Origin: Candidatus Coprovivens excrementavium
GTDB taxonomy: Bacteria; Bacillota_I; Bacilli_A; RF39; UBA660
Assembly (NCBI GenBank): GCA_944363975.1
Contig: CALVVU010000001.1
Coordinates: forward strand, 479,317-543,316
Length of the DNA stretch: 64,000 bases
Reading direction: 5' to 3'
A program made the position numbers and the translations under genes. Position 1 is the first letter of the stretch, and the number at the start of each line of letters is the position of its first letter. The notes under the pieces were generated by a model. The model searched no databases. It saw nothing but the letters and a program-made list of their open reading frames with translations, and was not told where the DNA came from. This document shows, piece after piece, positions 34,985-42,895 of this stretch.

Positions 34985-35698
34985 ATGATATTAAAATCTA
35001 TAGAGTTGAGTGTTTATCCTAATAAAAAAGGAATTGGATTAGATGGTAAGGTCTATTATAATGCTTTAGATATAAAAGCTTTAAAAAATGATGATGATGT
35101 GTTAGGTATTAATAATAATATTATAGAAGATGCTAGTTTTATTACGCATATGATTGATAAGTCTTTTTCGAATAATGGTATAGTATTATATGATAAATCA
35201 ATTGATTTATTTAGTTATGTTTTAGTTGATAATAATGATAATCAATTACTTGTAGGTTTAAAGGAGATTTCAGTTGAAAAATTAATTAATTTATTAAATG
35301 ATTTAATTAAAATAATAGGTGAAAAAAGTTTAAATGTTTCTTTTTATTTAACAATAAATGGTAAAGTCAATATTATTTGTAATGATAAAGGAGAAAAAAT
35401 AGAATATCCAGATTATGAAAAAATACTTGTTCAATTAAATAGTTTTATTCCAAAAGAAATAGATATTGTATTACCTAGAAGAGGAGATAAAATTCAAAGT
35501 AATAAGAGTATGGAAACTGTAATTGAACAATTAAAGTCTAAAATAAGAGAGAAAGAAGCTATTTTAGCAGATTTAAATAAACAGATTGTAGAAATAGAAT
35601 CTTTGATTGAAGAAAACGAGTTTTTAGATAGACAGATTTTAGATAGTAAGAAAAGGATTACAGATATAAGTAATATGACAGATGATAATTTGTTGTAG
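34985..35698 (+). CDS. Unknown protein with C-terminal coiled coil
   Basis: 237 residues, unrecognised. A mixed alpha/beta N-terminal domain (1-165) precedes a coiled coil (about 172-225, with SKIREKEAILADLNKQIVE). It is soluble. It is paired with the small coiled-coil protein 13 bases downstream, which has a similar coil motif (DSLNKQI). A heteromeric coil between the two is plausible but inferred. Strong promoter and GGGG binding site. Confidence 0.75.
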   Translation: MILKSIELSVYPNKKGIGLDGKVYYNALDIKALKNDDDVLGINNNIIEDASFITHMIDKSFSNNGIVLYDKSIDLFSYVLVDNNDNQLLVGLKEISVEKLINLLNDLIKIIGEKSLNVSFYLTINGKVNIICNDKGEKIEYPDYEKILVQLNSFIPKEIDIVLPRRGDKIQSNKSMETVIEQLKSKIREKEAILADLNKQIVEIESLIEENEFLDRQILDSKKRITDISNMTDDNLL

Positions 35699-35711
35699 AA
35701 GAGGTGAAGAG

Positions 35712-35933
35712 ATGTTAATAAAGATAGATGGTCCTTCATTAAATGAAGTAGAAATACAGAATGATGTAATTGATAATTTAAGAAAAAAAATCGATAAAAA
35801 GAAGAATGAGTTGGATTCGTTAAATAAACAAATAATGGAATATAATCGTTTGCAAGAAGAATTAGAGAGTTTGGATAAAGAAATTGAAGAAGCTAAAGAG
35901 ATTTTAAATGAACTTATTAATAAAGCAATGTAA
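35712..35933 (+). CDS. Small coiled-coil protein
   Basis: 73 residues from ATG 35712, with GAGGTGAAG upstream. After a short strand (MLIKIDGPSLNEVEI), residues 18-70 are a continuous heptad-like coil rich in K, E, L, N. It is an operon partner of the preceding coiled-coil protein. Unknown function. Confidence 0.75.
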   Translation: MLIKIDGPSLNEVEIQNDVIDNLRKKIDKKKNELDSLNKQIMEYNRLQEELESLDKEIEEAKEILNELINKAM

Positions 35934-35947
35934 TTTTTAAGACAAAT

Positions 35948-35971
35948 AAGCAAGGTTAACTTGCTTTTTTT
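35948..35971 (+). terminator. Terminator
   Basis: AAGCAAG (35948-35954) pairs with CTTGCTT (35960-35966), then T run. Confidence 0.8.
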
Positions 35972-36004
35972 ATGAATTGTGATAAATTATTGGTGGTGAG
36001 AGAA

Positions 36005-36367
36005 ATGATTGATAGTCCTTTGGTATTAGCTTATATGGGTGATACGATTTATGAACAATATGTTCGTGAGAGATTGATTCGCCAAGGAATTGCTAAAATT
36101 GGTGAATTGCAACAAAAAAGTTTAGATTATGTAAGTGCTAAAAGTCAAAGAAAGCATTTAGAGAGATTGGAAAATAATAATTTTTTGACTGATGAAGAGT
36201 TGGAAATAGTAAAATGGGGACGCAATGCTAAAGGAGCTAAAAGTAAGCATGCAGATATTGTTACTTATCGTTTAGCGACTGGATTAGAAACTTTGATTGG
36301 AAAACTTTATTTTGATAATAAGCAAGAACGAATTAAAGAAATAATGAATTTTATATTAGGAGAGTAG
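36005..36367 (+). CDS. mrnC: Mini-ribonuclease III
   Basis: An RNase III catalytic domain without the dsRNA-binding domain. It matures 23S rRNA ends in Firmicutes. 120 residues from ATG 36005, preceded by GGTGGTGAGAG. An ATG at 35972 directly behind the terminator lacks a binding site. Signature LAYMGDTIYEQYVRERL with D13 as probable metal ligand, then KWGRNAK and ADIVTYRLATGLETLIGKLY with the late acidic residue. In B. subtilis mrnC likewise follows cysS and precedes rlmB and sigH. Here cysS is far away but mrnC-rlmB-sigH is kept. Confidence 0.92.
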   Translation: MIDSPLVLAYMGDTIYEQYVRERLIRQGIAKIGELQQKSLDYVSAKSQRKHLERLENNNFLTDEELEIVKWGRNAKGAKSKHADIVTYRLATGLETLIGKLYFDNKQERIKEIMNFILGE

Positions 36368-36368
36368 A

Positions 36369-37052
36369 ATGAAAGTATTTGGGAAAAATGTGTTTAATGA
36401 ATTAAGGGATAATATTAAAAGTATAAAAAAAGTTTATTTAGCAAAGAATTTTAATGATAAAGATATTATTCGTTTTATTAAAGAAAATAAAATAAGTTAT
36501 TCTTTTATGGATAATAAAAAAATGGATGGAATGGTAGATGGAAGACATCAAGGAATTATTATTGTAGTAGATGATTATGAGTATGTTGATTTTCATGAAA
36601 TGTTAAATGATAAAATAGTTGTAATGTTAGATCATTTAGAGGATCCTCATAATTTTGGAGCGATTATTAGGACTTGTGAGGCAGCTGGAATAAAATCTGT
36701 GATTATTCCTAAAGATCGTAGTGTTTCAGTTACGGCAACAGTTATGAAAACTAGTGCAGGTGCTTTGGAACACATAAATGTTGCAATGGTTAATAATTTA
36801 GTAAATGTTATAAATGATTTTAAAGATAATGGCTTTTTTGTTTATGCAGCTGATATGGATGGTGAAAATTATAAAAATATTTCATATGCTGATAAAGTAC
36901 TATTGGTTATAGGTAGTGAAGGTAATGGTGTTAGTCGCTTAGTAAAGAAAAATTGTGATCAAATTTTAGCTATTCCACAATATGGTCATGTTAATAGTTT
37001 AAATGCTTCTGTAGCAGCAGCGATTTTGATTTACGGAATTGTAAATAGGTAG
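36369..37052 (+). CDS. rlmB: 23S rRNA 2'-O-methyltransferase of the TrmH/RlmB family
   Basis: A SPOUT methyltransferase acting on 23S rRNA (Gm2251-type by family) or tRNA. 227 residues, short for RlmB because the N-terminal substrate-binding domain is trimmed. Motif 1 DHLEDPHNFGAIIRTCEA, then IGSEGNGVSRL and IPQYGHVNSLNASVAAAI form the SAM-binding knot. RHQGI links the domains. It starts one base after the mrnC stop codon. Confidence 0.92.
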   Translation: MKVFGKNVFNELRDNIKSIKKVYLAKNFNDKDIIRFIKENKISYSFMDNKKMDGMVDGRHQGIIIVVDDYEYVDFHEMLNDKIVVMLDHLEDPHNFGAIIRTCEAAGIKSVIIPKDRSVSVTATVMKTSAGALEHINVAMVNNLVNVINDFKDNGFFVYAADMDGENYKNISYADKVLLVIGSEGNGVSRLVKKNCDQILAIPQYGHVNSLNASVAAAILIYGIVNR

Positions 37053-37061
37053 GCGTCAAAG

Positions 37062-37673
37062 ATGTATGATGAGATTAATGATCAAGAATTGATTACAATG
37101 GTGCATGAATCTTCTGACGAGGCGAAGGATATCTTATTTAGAAAATATCAATATATTATTAATATTGAAATGAAAAAGTATATGAGAATAGCTAAAGTAT
37201 TGGGGTATGATTATCATGATTTATATCAAGATGCTTTAGTAGGTTTTAGCGATGCTTTAAATAGTTATCGTGATGATAAAAATTGTTCGTTAGCAAGTTT
37301 TATTACTTTGTGTGTAGATCGAAAATTACAAGTAGCTATTAAAAAAGCAGGAAGAATGAAGAACCAATTATTAAATGAATCATTGAGCTTAGAATATATT
37401 TATAGTTCATATACTGCTCCTTTAAAAGATTTATTATCTGATAATATGCAAAATGATCCTTTGGAAAATATTGTGAAAGAAGAACAAAAAGAAGAATTGG
37501 TTAACAGTATAAAAAAATCTTTGTCTGATAATGAGTATGAAGTTTATTGCTTAATGGTTAATGGTTTAAAGTATGATGAAATTGCTACTTTATTGGATAA
37601 AGATTTAAAACAAGTTGATAATGCAATGCAGAGAATAAAGAATAAAGTAAAAAAAATTATAGAAAAAAGATAA
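37062..37673 (+). CDS. sigH: RNA polymerase sigma factor, SigH-like
   Basis: 203 residues with sigma-70 region 2 (LFRKYQYIINIEMKKYM, then YDYHDLYQDALVGFSDAL) and region 4 HTH (LSDNEYEVYCLMVNGL, then YDEIATLLDKDLKQV). Size and position between rlmB and secE match Firmicutes sigH, which in Bacillus drives stationary-phase and early sporulation genes. No sporulation genes are seen here, so its regulon is unclear. Nine bases behind rlmB, it ends the operon with a terminator. Confidence 0.88.
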   Translation: MYDEINDQELITMVHESSDEAKDILFRKYQYIINIEMKKYMRIAKVLGYDYHDLYQDALVGFSDALNSYRDDKNCSLASFITLCVDRKLQVAIKKAGRMKNQLLNESLSLEYIYSSYTAPLKDLLSDNMQNDPLENIVKEEQKEELVNSIKKSLSDNEYEVYCLMVNGLKYDEIATLLDKDLKQVDNAMQRIKNKVKKIIEKR

Positions 37674-37698
37674 AAAAGAACGTTTTGGTTCTTTTTTT
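37672..37698 (+). terminator. Terminator of the mrnC-rlmB-sigH operon
   Basis: AAAAAAGAAC (37672-37681) pairs with GTTCTTTTTT (37688-37697). Confidence 0.8.
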
Positions 37699-37699
37699 C

Positions 37700-37729
37700 T
37701 TGCATTTATGGGGGAGAGTATGGTATATT
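37700..37729 (+). promoter_or_regulatory. Promoter of secE-nusG
   Basis: TTGCAT, 18-base spacer, TATATT with TGG extension. A 5-bp hairpin (AACAC/GTGTT) followed by eight T lies at the predicted transcript start. Confidence 0.65.
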
Positions 37730-37782
37730 CTAGTTGAACACATAAAGGTGTTTTTTTTAAATACAAAAAAAGAGGTGAACTT

Positions 37783-38169
37783 ATGGCAAGAAAGAAAACT
37801 ATAAAAGATGCTTTAGTAGAAGAAAAAGTTAAGCCAAAAGACAAAAAAGAAGAATTAGAAGAAGTAGAAGAAATTGAAGAAGTAGAGGATGAAGATCTTG
37901 ACTTTGATGAAGATTATGATGACGAAAAAGAAGAAGTAAAAGAAGAGAAAAAAGAAAAGAAAGATAAGAAAGACAAAAAAGAAGATAAAAAGAAAGATAA
38001 AAAAGATGGATATTTTGCACAAGTAAATAGAGAGTTAAAAAAAGTAGTTTGGCCAAGTGCGTTAGATGTGGCTAAGTATTCTCTAGCAGTTATAATATTC
38101 TGTGTATTATTATGTTTATTCTTTTTAGGAATTGATTTAATAGCTTCATTTATAAAGGGGTTGTTCTAA
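37783..38169 (+). CDS. secE: Preprotein translocase SecE with long charged N-terminal extension
   Basis: The small essential subunit of SecYEG. The conserved part is residues 76-128: FAQVNRELKKVVWPSALDVAKY, then one TM helix. Before it lie about 75 residues made almost only of Glu, Asp and Lys (an acidic block then a KDKKDKKEDKKK block), so the protein is 128 residues rather than the usual 60. The gene is immediately followed by nusG (one base gap), the classic pair. rpmG, often located just before secE, is not in the gap. Confidence 0.93.
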   Translation: MARKKTIKDALVEEKVKPKDKKEELEEVEEIEEVEDEDLDFDEDYDDEKEEVKEEKKEKKDKKDKKEDKKKDKKDGYFAQVNRELKKVVWPSALDVAKYSLAVIIFCVLLCLFFLGIDLIASFIKGLF

Positions 38170-38170
38170 G

Positions 38171-38707
38171 ATGGAAAAAGAATGGTATGTTGTAAACACT
38201 TATAGTGGTCATGAATCAAAAGTAAAAGAAAAATTAGAGTCAAGAGCAGTTTCTATGGGAATGCAGGATCATATTTTTAGAGTAATAATTCCTGAAACAA
38301 CTGAAGTAGAAGTAAAAGATGGTGTAAAAAAGGAAAAAGTTAAAAAAATGTTCCCAGGTTATGTTTTAGTTGAGATGATTATGTCTGATGAAGCATGGTA
38401 TATAGTACGTAATACTCCTGGGGTAACAGGATTTATTGGTTCTTCTGGTCATAAAGCAAAACCTACACCTTTAATGCCGCAAGAAATTGATCGTATATTA
38501 TCAACTATGGGTATGAGTAGAGTAAATATCGAATCTGAAATGAATGTTGGATCTAAAGTTACTATTGTAGATGGACCATTTAAAGGTATGAATGGTGTTG
38601 TTGATAGTATTGATACAGAGAATAATCGTTTAAATGTATTAATAGATTTATTTGGACAAGAAACACCTGTTGAAGTTGAATTATTTCAAGTTAATAAATT
38701 ACAATAA
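38171..38707 (+). CDS. nusG: Transcription termination/antitermination factor NusG
   Basis: 178 residues. The NGN domain starts WYVVNTYSGHESKVKEKLE, followed by FPGYVLVEM and RNTPGVTGFIG. The C-terminal KOW domain (VDGPFKGMNGVVDSID) ends with FGQETPVEVELFQV. It couples RNA polymerase with ribosome or Rho and affects pausing. It is co-transcribed with secE and followed by a strong terminator that separates it from the ribosomal protein genes. Confidence 0.97.
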   Translation: MEKEWYVVNTYSGHESKVKEKLESRAVSMGMQDHIFRVIIPETTEVEVKDGVKKEKVKKMFPGYVLVEMIMSDEAWYIVRNTPGVTGFIGSSGHKAKPTPLMPQEIDRILSTMGMSRVNIESEMNVGSKVTIVDGPFKGMNGVVDSIDTENNRLNVLIDLFGQETPVEVELFQVNKLQ

Positions 38708-38736
38708 AATGACATTTTTAATGTCATTTTTTTTTG
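38706..38736 (+). terminator. Terminator after nusG
   Basis: Eleven-base-pair stem AAAATGACATT (38706-38716) with AATGTCATTTT (38720-38730), then T run. Confidence 0.9.
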
Positions 38737-38762
38737 ACATTTAAAGAAATGATTATTATAAT
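38734..38762 (+). promoter_or_regulatory. Perfect consensus promoter of the DUF3419-like gene
   Basis: TTGACA, exactly 17 bases, TATAAT. It overlaps the tail of the nusG terminator. Confidence 0.85.
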
Positions 38763-38795
38763 AGCTTTTAATTTGAAAAAGGGGGGTAAATGAAT

Positions 38796-39758
38796 ATGGA
38801 CCAAGTATATGAGGATATTAAACAAGCAATTTCTTTTATAGAAAAGAAAAGCAGTAGTGGGTATAATTTTCTTAAATATAGCACTTCTTTTATTTTTACA
38901 ACGGAGAATCAGGAAGCGTTAAATAAAGTGTTAGCTTATAAAGGAAAAGATGTTTTGTCAGTTGCCTCTGCTGGAGATCAGTATTTGGCTGCAGTATATT
39001 ATGATGCTAATAAAGTTGATTTATTTGATGTAAATAGATTTGCTTATTATATTAGTTATTTAAAAATTGCTGCTGTTTTAATACTTGATTATGATGAGTT
39101 TATGAATTTCTTTGTTCCGGTTCATAATCATGATATTCAAACTAAATTTTGGGATTTAAAAACCCTAAAGAAAATATTGCCTATTTTACCAAATGATGTA
39201 TCCTTATTTTGGAAAGAGGTTATGTTTAGAGTTAAAACTAATGGTTATGGTAATTTTGTATCTCCAAGTAACATTTATAATAATATGATGTCTGTTGTTC
39301 AGGGGGTGCCTTTTTATAAAAGTAAGAAAGAATATTATATATTAAAGCAAAAATTATTAAGTAGAGATTTTCCAGTGTTTGAAGAAGTGGATTTGGCTTC
39401 TATTGGTAATAAAGTAAGTGATAAATATGATATTTTGTATTTGTCTAATATTGTGGAGTGTATGGTTCGTTCAGAATTAAATACTTATTATTTAAGGTCT
39501 TTTAGTTTAGAAGATGAGGTTGAAATGAAAAAGGCACAATTAATATGTCAGCAAGTAGAACCACTCGTTAAAAAAGACGGAGTTGTATTATTTAGTTATC
39601 GAGCTAATTCTAGTCGTAATACGGCAACTGATTATTTATATAATAATGAACTATTTGATGTTCATATTTTACCAGCTAAAATATTGCCTTATGATGATTT
39701 TTGTTTTGAAGTTGATGATGTAGATCTTGCTTTGACATATAAACCAAATAAGAGGTAG
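38796..39758 (+). CDS. DUF3419/BtaA-like SAM-binding protein
   Basis: 320 residues from ATG 38796, nine bases after GGGGGG. ATG 38790 is also possible. The N-terminal VLSVASAGDQYLAAV, then VDLFDVNRFAYYI and YLKIAAVLILDYDEFM, matches the DUF3419 family. BtaA in that family transfers the aminocarboxypropyl group of SAM to diacylglycerol. The DVN and SAGDQ elements resemble the SAM-binding loops. A later VKKDGVVLFSYRANSSRN recalls the closing Rossmann strand. The actual reaction is unknown. It lies between nusG and rplK, where no such gene is expected, and has a perfect consensus promoter. Confidence 0.7.
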   Translation: MDQVYEDIKQAISFIEKKSSSGYNFLKYSTSFIFTTENQEALNKVLAYKGKDVLSVASAGDQYLAAVYYDANKVDLFDVNRFAYYISYLKIAAVLILDYDEFMNFFVPVHNHDIQTKFWDLKTLKKILPILPNDVSLFWKEVMFRVKTNGYGNFVSPSNIYNNMMSVVQGVPFYKSKKEYYILKQKLLSRDFPVFEEVDLASIGNKVSDKYDILYLSNIVECMVRSELNTYYLRSFSLEDEVEMKKAQLICQQVEPLVKKDGVVLFSYRANSSRNTATDYLYNNELFDVHILPAKILPYDDFCFEVDDVDLALTYKPNKR

Positions 39759-39777
39759 TTATCTTATTATTTTAGAC

Positions 39778-39806
39778 TTGCAATTAATTTAATTGTATGA
39801 TAGTAT
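39778..39806 (+). promoter_or_regulatory. Possible promoter of rplK-rplA
   Basis: TTGCAA, 17 bases, TAGTAT (4 of 6), 109 bases before the rplK start. No terminator lies between the DUF3419-like gene and this site. Confidence 0.45.
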
Positions 39807-39829
39807 CTTAGGTGCAATTATGTATTTTA

Positions 39830-39914
39830 TATATATAATTAGCTTAAGTGGGAGGGAATAAGCGGATTGCCTTTTACCACTTTCGCGAAAAAAATTTTTT
39901 AGGAGGTGTTTTTC
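39830..39914 (+). promoter_or_regulatory. Structured leader of rplK-rplA, probable L1 autoregulatory site
   Basis: AAGTGG (39846-39851) pairs with CCACTT (39877-39882), enclosing GAGGGAATAAGCGGATTGCC. The GTGGGAGGG...ACCAC layout matches what I recall upstream of rplK in other Firmicutes, where L1 represses its own mRNA. A short TTTCGCGAAA palindrome follows, then AGGAGG at 39901. Confidence 0.5.
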
Positions 39915-40499
39915 GTGGCAAAAGAAGCCGTAAAGAAAATTAAACTTGAAATTCCAGCAGGTAAAGCAACTCCAGCACCACCAGTTGGTACTGTATTAGG
40001 TCCTGCAGGAGTTAACTTACAAGAATTCTGTACAAAATTTAATGATGCAACTAGAGATAAAATGGGTGACATTATTCCAGTTGTTATTACTATTTACGAT
40101 GATAGAACTTTTGATTTTGTTCTTAAATCTGCTCCAGCTGGATTCTTAATTAAAAAAGTTGCTAAGATTCAGAAAGGTAGCCCTAAAGGAGCTAATGAAG
40201 TTGTTGCAACAATTACAATGGATGATTTGAGACAAATTGCTGAAACTAAATTAACAGATTTAAATGCTTATGATGTTGAATCAGCAATGAAGATAATTGA
40301 AGGTACTGCAAGAAACATGGGTGTTGCTGTTAAAGGTTTAAATGATGCTGAATTAGCTGAGCAACAAAAAGAAGCTGAAGCTGAAGAAAAAGAAGAAGCT
40401 AAAAGAGAAGCAGAATTAGCTAAGATGGAAGCTGAAGTTAATGAAACTCATGAAGTTGAAGTTATCGGAGAAAAAGAATCAGACGAAGAAGCTGAGTAA
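39915..40499 (+). CDS. rplK: 50S ribosomal protein L11 with acidic C-terminal extension
   Basis: A stalk-base protein of the GTPase centre. GTG 39915 lies eight bases after AGGAGG. An in-frame GTG at 39906 is inside that site. Residues 1-142 are a full-length L11 (IPAGKATPAPPVGTVLGPAG, then TARNMGVAVKG). About 52 extra residues follow, rich in Glu, Ala and Lys (QQKEAEAEEKEEAKREAELA) and predicted to be a charged helix. Normal L11 is about 141 residues. Confidence 0.96.
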   Translation: MAKEAVKKIKLEIPAGKATPAPPVGTVLGPAGVNLQEFCTKFNDATRDKMGDIIPVVITIYDDRTFDFVLKSAPAGFLIKKVAKIQKGSPKGANEVVATITMDDLRQIAETKLTDLNAYDVESAMKIIEGTARNMGVAVKGLNDAELAEQQKEAEAEEKEEAKREAELAKMEAEVNETHEVEVIGEKESDEEAE

Positions 40500-40555
40500 T
40501 CAGCTATTATAATAAATAAAAAATCCGCTAATAAACCACAATTAGGAGGTAAAAT

Positions 40556-41254
40556 ATGAGAAAATTAGGTAAAAAGTATGTGGAAGCTTCTAAAAAAGTA
40601 GATAAGAGTACTCTTTATACTAAAGAAGAAGCAATCAAATTAGTTAAAGAAACTTCTATAACTTCATTTGATAGTACTGTAGAAGTAGCTTTAAATTTAA
40701 ATCTTGATCCTAAAAAAGCTGATCAACAATTAAGAGGATCTATGGTATTGCCTAATGGAACTGGAAAGACAAAAAAAGTTTTAGTTATTGCTAAAGGTGA
40801 AGCTGCTGAAGCTGCAAGAGCTGCAGGTGCTGATTATGTTGGTGATACTGATATGATTGAAAAAATCGAAAAAGAAAATTGGTTTGATTATGACATTATC
40901 GTAGCTGCTCCAGACATGATGGCTCAATTAGGAAAATTAGGACGTGTTTTAGGACCAAAAGGCTTAATGCCAAATCCTAAAACTGGTACAGTTACTATGG
41001 ATACAGGAAAAGCCGTTACTGATATTAAAAAAGGTATGGTTGAATATAAAACTGATTCATATGGTAATGTACACACTGTAATAGGAAAAGTTTCTTTTGA
41101 TGATGCTAAATTATTAGAGAACCTAAGTTATGTTGTTAGCACTATTGTAAAAGCAAAACCTAGTGTAGTTAAAGGTAAATATATTAACAACATTTCTATT
41201 TCTAGTACAATGGGTCCTGGAATTAAAATTGATCAAAATTCTTTTGACATTTAG
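40556..41254 (+). CDS. rplA: 50S ribosomal protein L1
   Basis: Forms the L1 stalk that releases E-site tRNA. In many bacteria it represses its own rplK-rplA mRNA. 232 residues, the standard size. [12 protein letters not shown] at the start, [35 protein letters not shown] and the C-terminal [10 protein letters not shown] are canonical. AGGAGG precedes ATG. The last codons contain the -35 element of the next promoter. Confidence 0.97.
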   Translation: MRKLGKKYVEASKKVDKSTLYTKEEAIKLVKETSITSFDSTVEVALNLNLDPKKADQQLRGSMVLPNGTGKTKKVLVIAKGEAAEAARAAGADYVGDTDMIEKIEKENWFDYDIIVAAPDMMAQLGKLGRVLGPKGLMPNPKTGTVTMDTGKAVTDIKKGMVEYKTDSYGNVHTVIGKVSFDDAKLLENLSYVVSTIVKAKPSVVKGKYINNISISSTMGPGIKIDQNSFDI

Positions 41255-41272
41255 TTGTTATTAGAATATAAT
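41244..41272 (+). promoter_or_regulatory. Perfect consensus promoter of rplJ-rplL inside the rplA end
   Basis: TTGACA lies in the last codons of rplA, spacer is exactly 17, then TATAAT. The rplA stop codon is within the spacer. Confidence 0.85.
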
Positions 41273-41278
41273 ATGGTT

Positions 41279-41400
41279 GTTAGAAAAAAGCGAAACTCCG
41301 AAGACAGCAAGTATAAAAGTAAATCTTGCCGAGGAAAGTCTTAAAAATAACATTTGTTTTAATGTGTACTTTAAGCTTTCCGGTGAGGGAAGCTTTTTAA
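41279..41400 (+). ncRNA. Ribosomal protein L10 leader with attenuator
   Basis: The leader has the L10-binding signature CTCCGAAGACAGCAAG (41296-41311) and CTTGCCGAGG (41325-41334), which pair as CTCC/GAGG and GCAAG/CTTGC around a kink-turn-like internal loop. A terminator-type hairpin follows (41373-41381 with 41387-41395, then T). L10 or the L10-L12 complex should bind excess and reduce rplJ-rplL expression. Confidence 0.88.
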
Positions 41401-41422
41401 ATATCCTTAAAGGAGGGAAATA

Positions 41423-41914
41423 ATGGCAAGTGCAAAGATTTTAGAAAACAAAAAAGCAATAGTTGATGAAATCAAAAATAACTTACAAAATAGTGAATCT
41501 GTTATTATTTTTACTTATCAAGGCTTAACTGTTTCTGACTTAAGTGATTTAAGAAGAGAATTAAGAAAAGTTGATAGTGAAGTAAAAGTATATAAGAATA
41601 CATTATTAAAAAGAGCTGTTGATGATTTAAATATCAATTTAGATGGTTTCTTAGAAGGACCAAATGCAATTTTATTTGGTAAAGATTTACTTGAACCAAT
41701 TAAAATTATATCTAATTTTGCTAAGAATCATGATAAAGCTAATATAACTGTTGGTATTATTAATGGTTCTCCTGTAGATTTAGATGTTATAAAAGAGTAT
41801 GCATCTATTCCATCAAGAGATGGCTTGTTAACAATGTTAGCTGGTGGAATGATTCAATATGTTAGAGATTTAGCTATTGGACTTAATATGTATGCAGAAC
41901 AATTAGAAAAATAA
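41423..41914 (+). CDS. rplJ: 50S ribosomal protein L10
   Basis: Anchors L7/L12 dimers on the stalk and autoregulates through the leader upstream. 163 residues. IVDEIKNNLQNSESVIIF, TYQGLTVSDLSDLRRELRK and YKNTLLKRA are typical for the rRNA-binding N-domain. The C-terminal helix binds L7/L12. AGGAGGG precedes ATG. Confidence 0.97.
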   Translation: MASAKILENKKAIVDEIKNNLQNSESVIIFTYQGLTVSDLSDLRRELRKVDSEVKVYKNTLLKRAVDDLNINLDGFLEGPNAILFGKDLLEPIKIISNFAKNHDKANITVGIINGSPVDLDVIKEYASIPSRDGLLTMLAGGMIQYVRDLAIGLNMYAEQLEK

Positions 41915-41940
41915 TTATAATAAAGAAAGGAAAATAAAAA

Positions 41941-42309
41941 ATGGCAAAATTAACTAAAGATGAATTTATAAGTGCTTTAAAAGAAATGACTATTCTTGAA
42001 GTTAAAGAATTAGTTGATGCAATGAAAGAGGAATTTGGTGTAGATCCAAGTGCTGTAGCTGTAGCAGCTGCTCCAGCTGATGGTGGAGCTCAAGAAGATA
42101 ATTCTACAAAAACTGTAGTATTAAAAGAAGCTGGAGCTACTAAGATGCAAGTTATTAAATTATTAAAAGAAATAACTGGTCTTGGATTAGTTGAAGCTAA
42201 AGGTTTAGCTGATAATGGTGGAAATGTTAAAGAAAACGTTTCTGCTAAAGAAGCTGAAGAAATTAAAGCACAATTAGAAGAAGCAGGCGCAACTGTAGAA
42301 TTAGTTTAA
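41941..42309 (+). CDS. rplL: 50S ribosomal protein L7/L12
   Basis: The flexible stalk protein that recruits translational GTPases. 122 residues. N-terminal dimer domain (LTKDEFISALKEMTILEVKEL), an Ala-rich hinge around 38-50, and a C-terminal domain with KMQVIKLLKEITGLGLVEAK and EAEEIKAQLEEAGATVEL. A strong terminator follows directly, so transcription does not continue into rpoB as in most Firmicutes. Confidence 0.97.
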   Translation: MAKLTKDEFISALKEMTILEVKELVDAMKEEFGVDPSAVAVAAAPADGGAQEDNSTKTVVLKEAGATKMQVIKLLKEITGLGLVEAKGLADNGGNVKENVSAKEAEEIKAQLEEAGATVELV

Positions 42310-42310
42310 T

Positions 42311-42337
42311 AAAAAGTGACATAGTCACTTTTTTTTA
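42311..42337 (+). terminator. Terminator after rplL
   Basis: AAAAAGTGAC (42311-42320) pairs with GTCACTTTTT (42324-42333). Confidence 0.88.
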
Positions 42338-42346
42338 TGGTATAAT
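42338..42346 (+). promoter_or_regulatory. Extended -10 promoter of the pilin-like pair
   Basis: TGGTATAAT immediately after the rplL terminator, 62 bases before the GTG at 42408. Confidence 0.6.
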
Positions 42347-42407
42347 GCAGTATAGAAAAAAGTGTAATTTTGTATTATAATTATTTTAATTGAAAGTGGG
42401 GATATAC

Positions 42408-42884
42408 GTGAAACTTAGTAATAAAGGTTTTGGCTTGCGTGATATGATTATTTATACAAGTATTTTATTGCTTTTTTTACTGTTCGCGGTATATTCAATT
42501 GATTCATTACATAAGACAATAGAGGAGGATAATAAGGAAGCTGCTCAAGAATATCAAGAGAGTATAAAAAATAATAGTGATGAAATAGAAGAAGAAAATT
42601 CAACTAAAGATGAACCTGTTAATTATAGTTATTATAATACTTTAGAGGAATTATTAGAACGTTCTACTTTAAACTATATGAATGATTATCCTTTTGATTT
42701 AAGTACGAGTATAGAGAAAGTTACTTCAGATACTTTAATTAATTTAGGATATATGAGTGTAATGAAGGATCAATTTGGGAATAGCACTTGTCAGGGATAT
42801 AGTAATGTTTTTCAGAATGAAAATATGGAATATGTTATTCACTCTTTTATAAGTTGTGATAATTATGTTACAGAAGGATATTAA
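42408..42884 (+). CDS. Type IV pilin-like exported protein
   Basis: 158 residues from GTG 42408, after GTGGGG. The N-terminus KLSNKGFGLRD then a hydrophobic helix (13-32) resembles a class III prepilin leader (cut expected between G7 and F8, with Asp where pilins have Glu at +5). An acidic linker follows, then a domain with LNYMNDYPF and STCQGY..., SFISCDNYVTEGY at the end, suggesting a C-terminal disulfide loop. The next gene shares this domain. No prepilin peptidase is seen in the window. Confidence 0.65.
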   Translation: MKLSNKGFGLRDMIIYTSILLLFLLFAVYSIDSLHKTIEEDNKEAAQEYQESIKNNSDEIEEENSTKDEPVNYSYYNTLEELLERSTLNYMNDYPFDLSTSIEKVTSDTLINLGYMSVMKDQFGNSTCQGYSNVFQNENMEYVIHSFISCDNYVTEGY

Positions 42885-42895
42885 GGAGAGATTTT

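Noticed and set aside
37737..37759. AACAC/GTGTT hairpin with eight T as a terminator before secE
   Set aside because: It lies at the predicted 5' end of the secE transcript, has only five pairs and would stop its own operon at once. I treat it as leader sequence.
37674..37782. rpmG (L33) gene before secE
   Set aside because: The gap is about 110 bases and holds only a terminator, a promoter and a binding site. No L33 reading frame fits.
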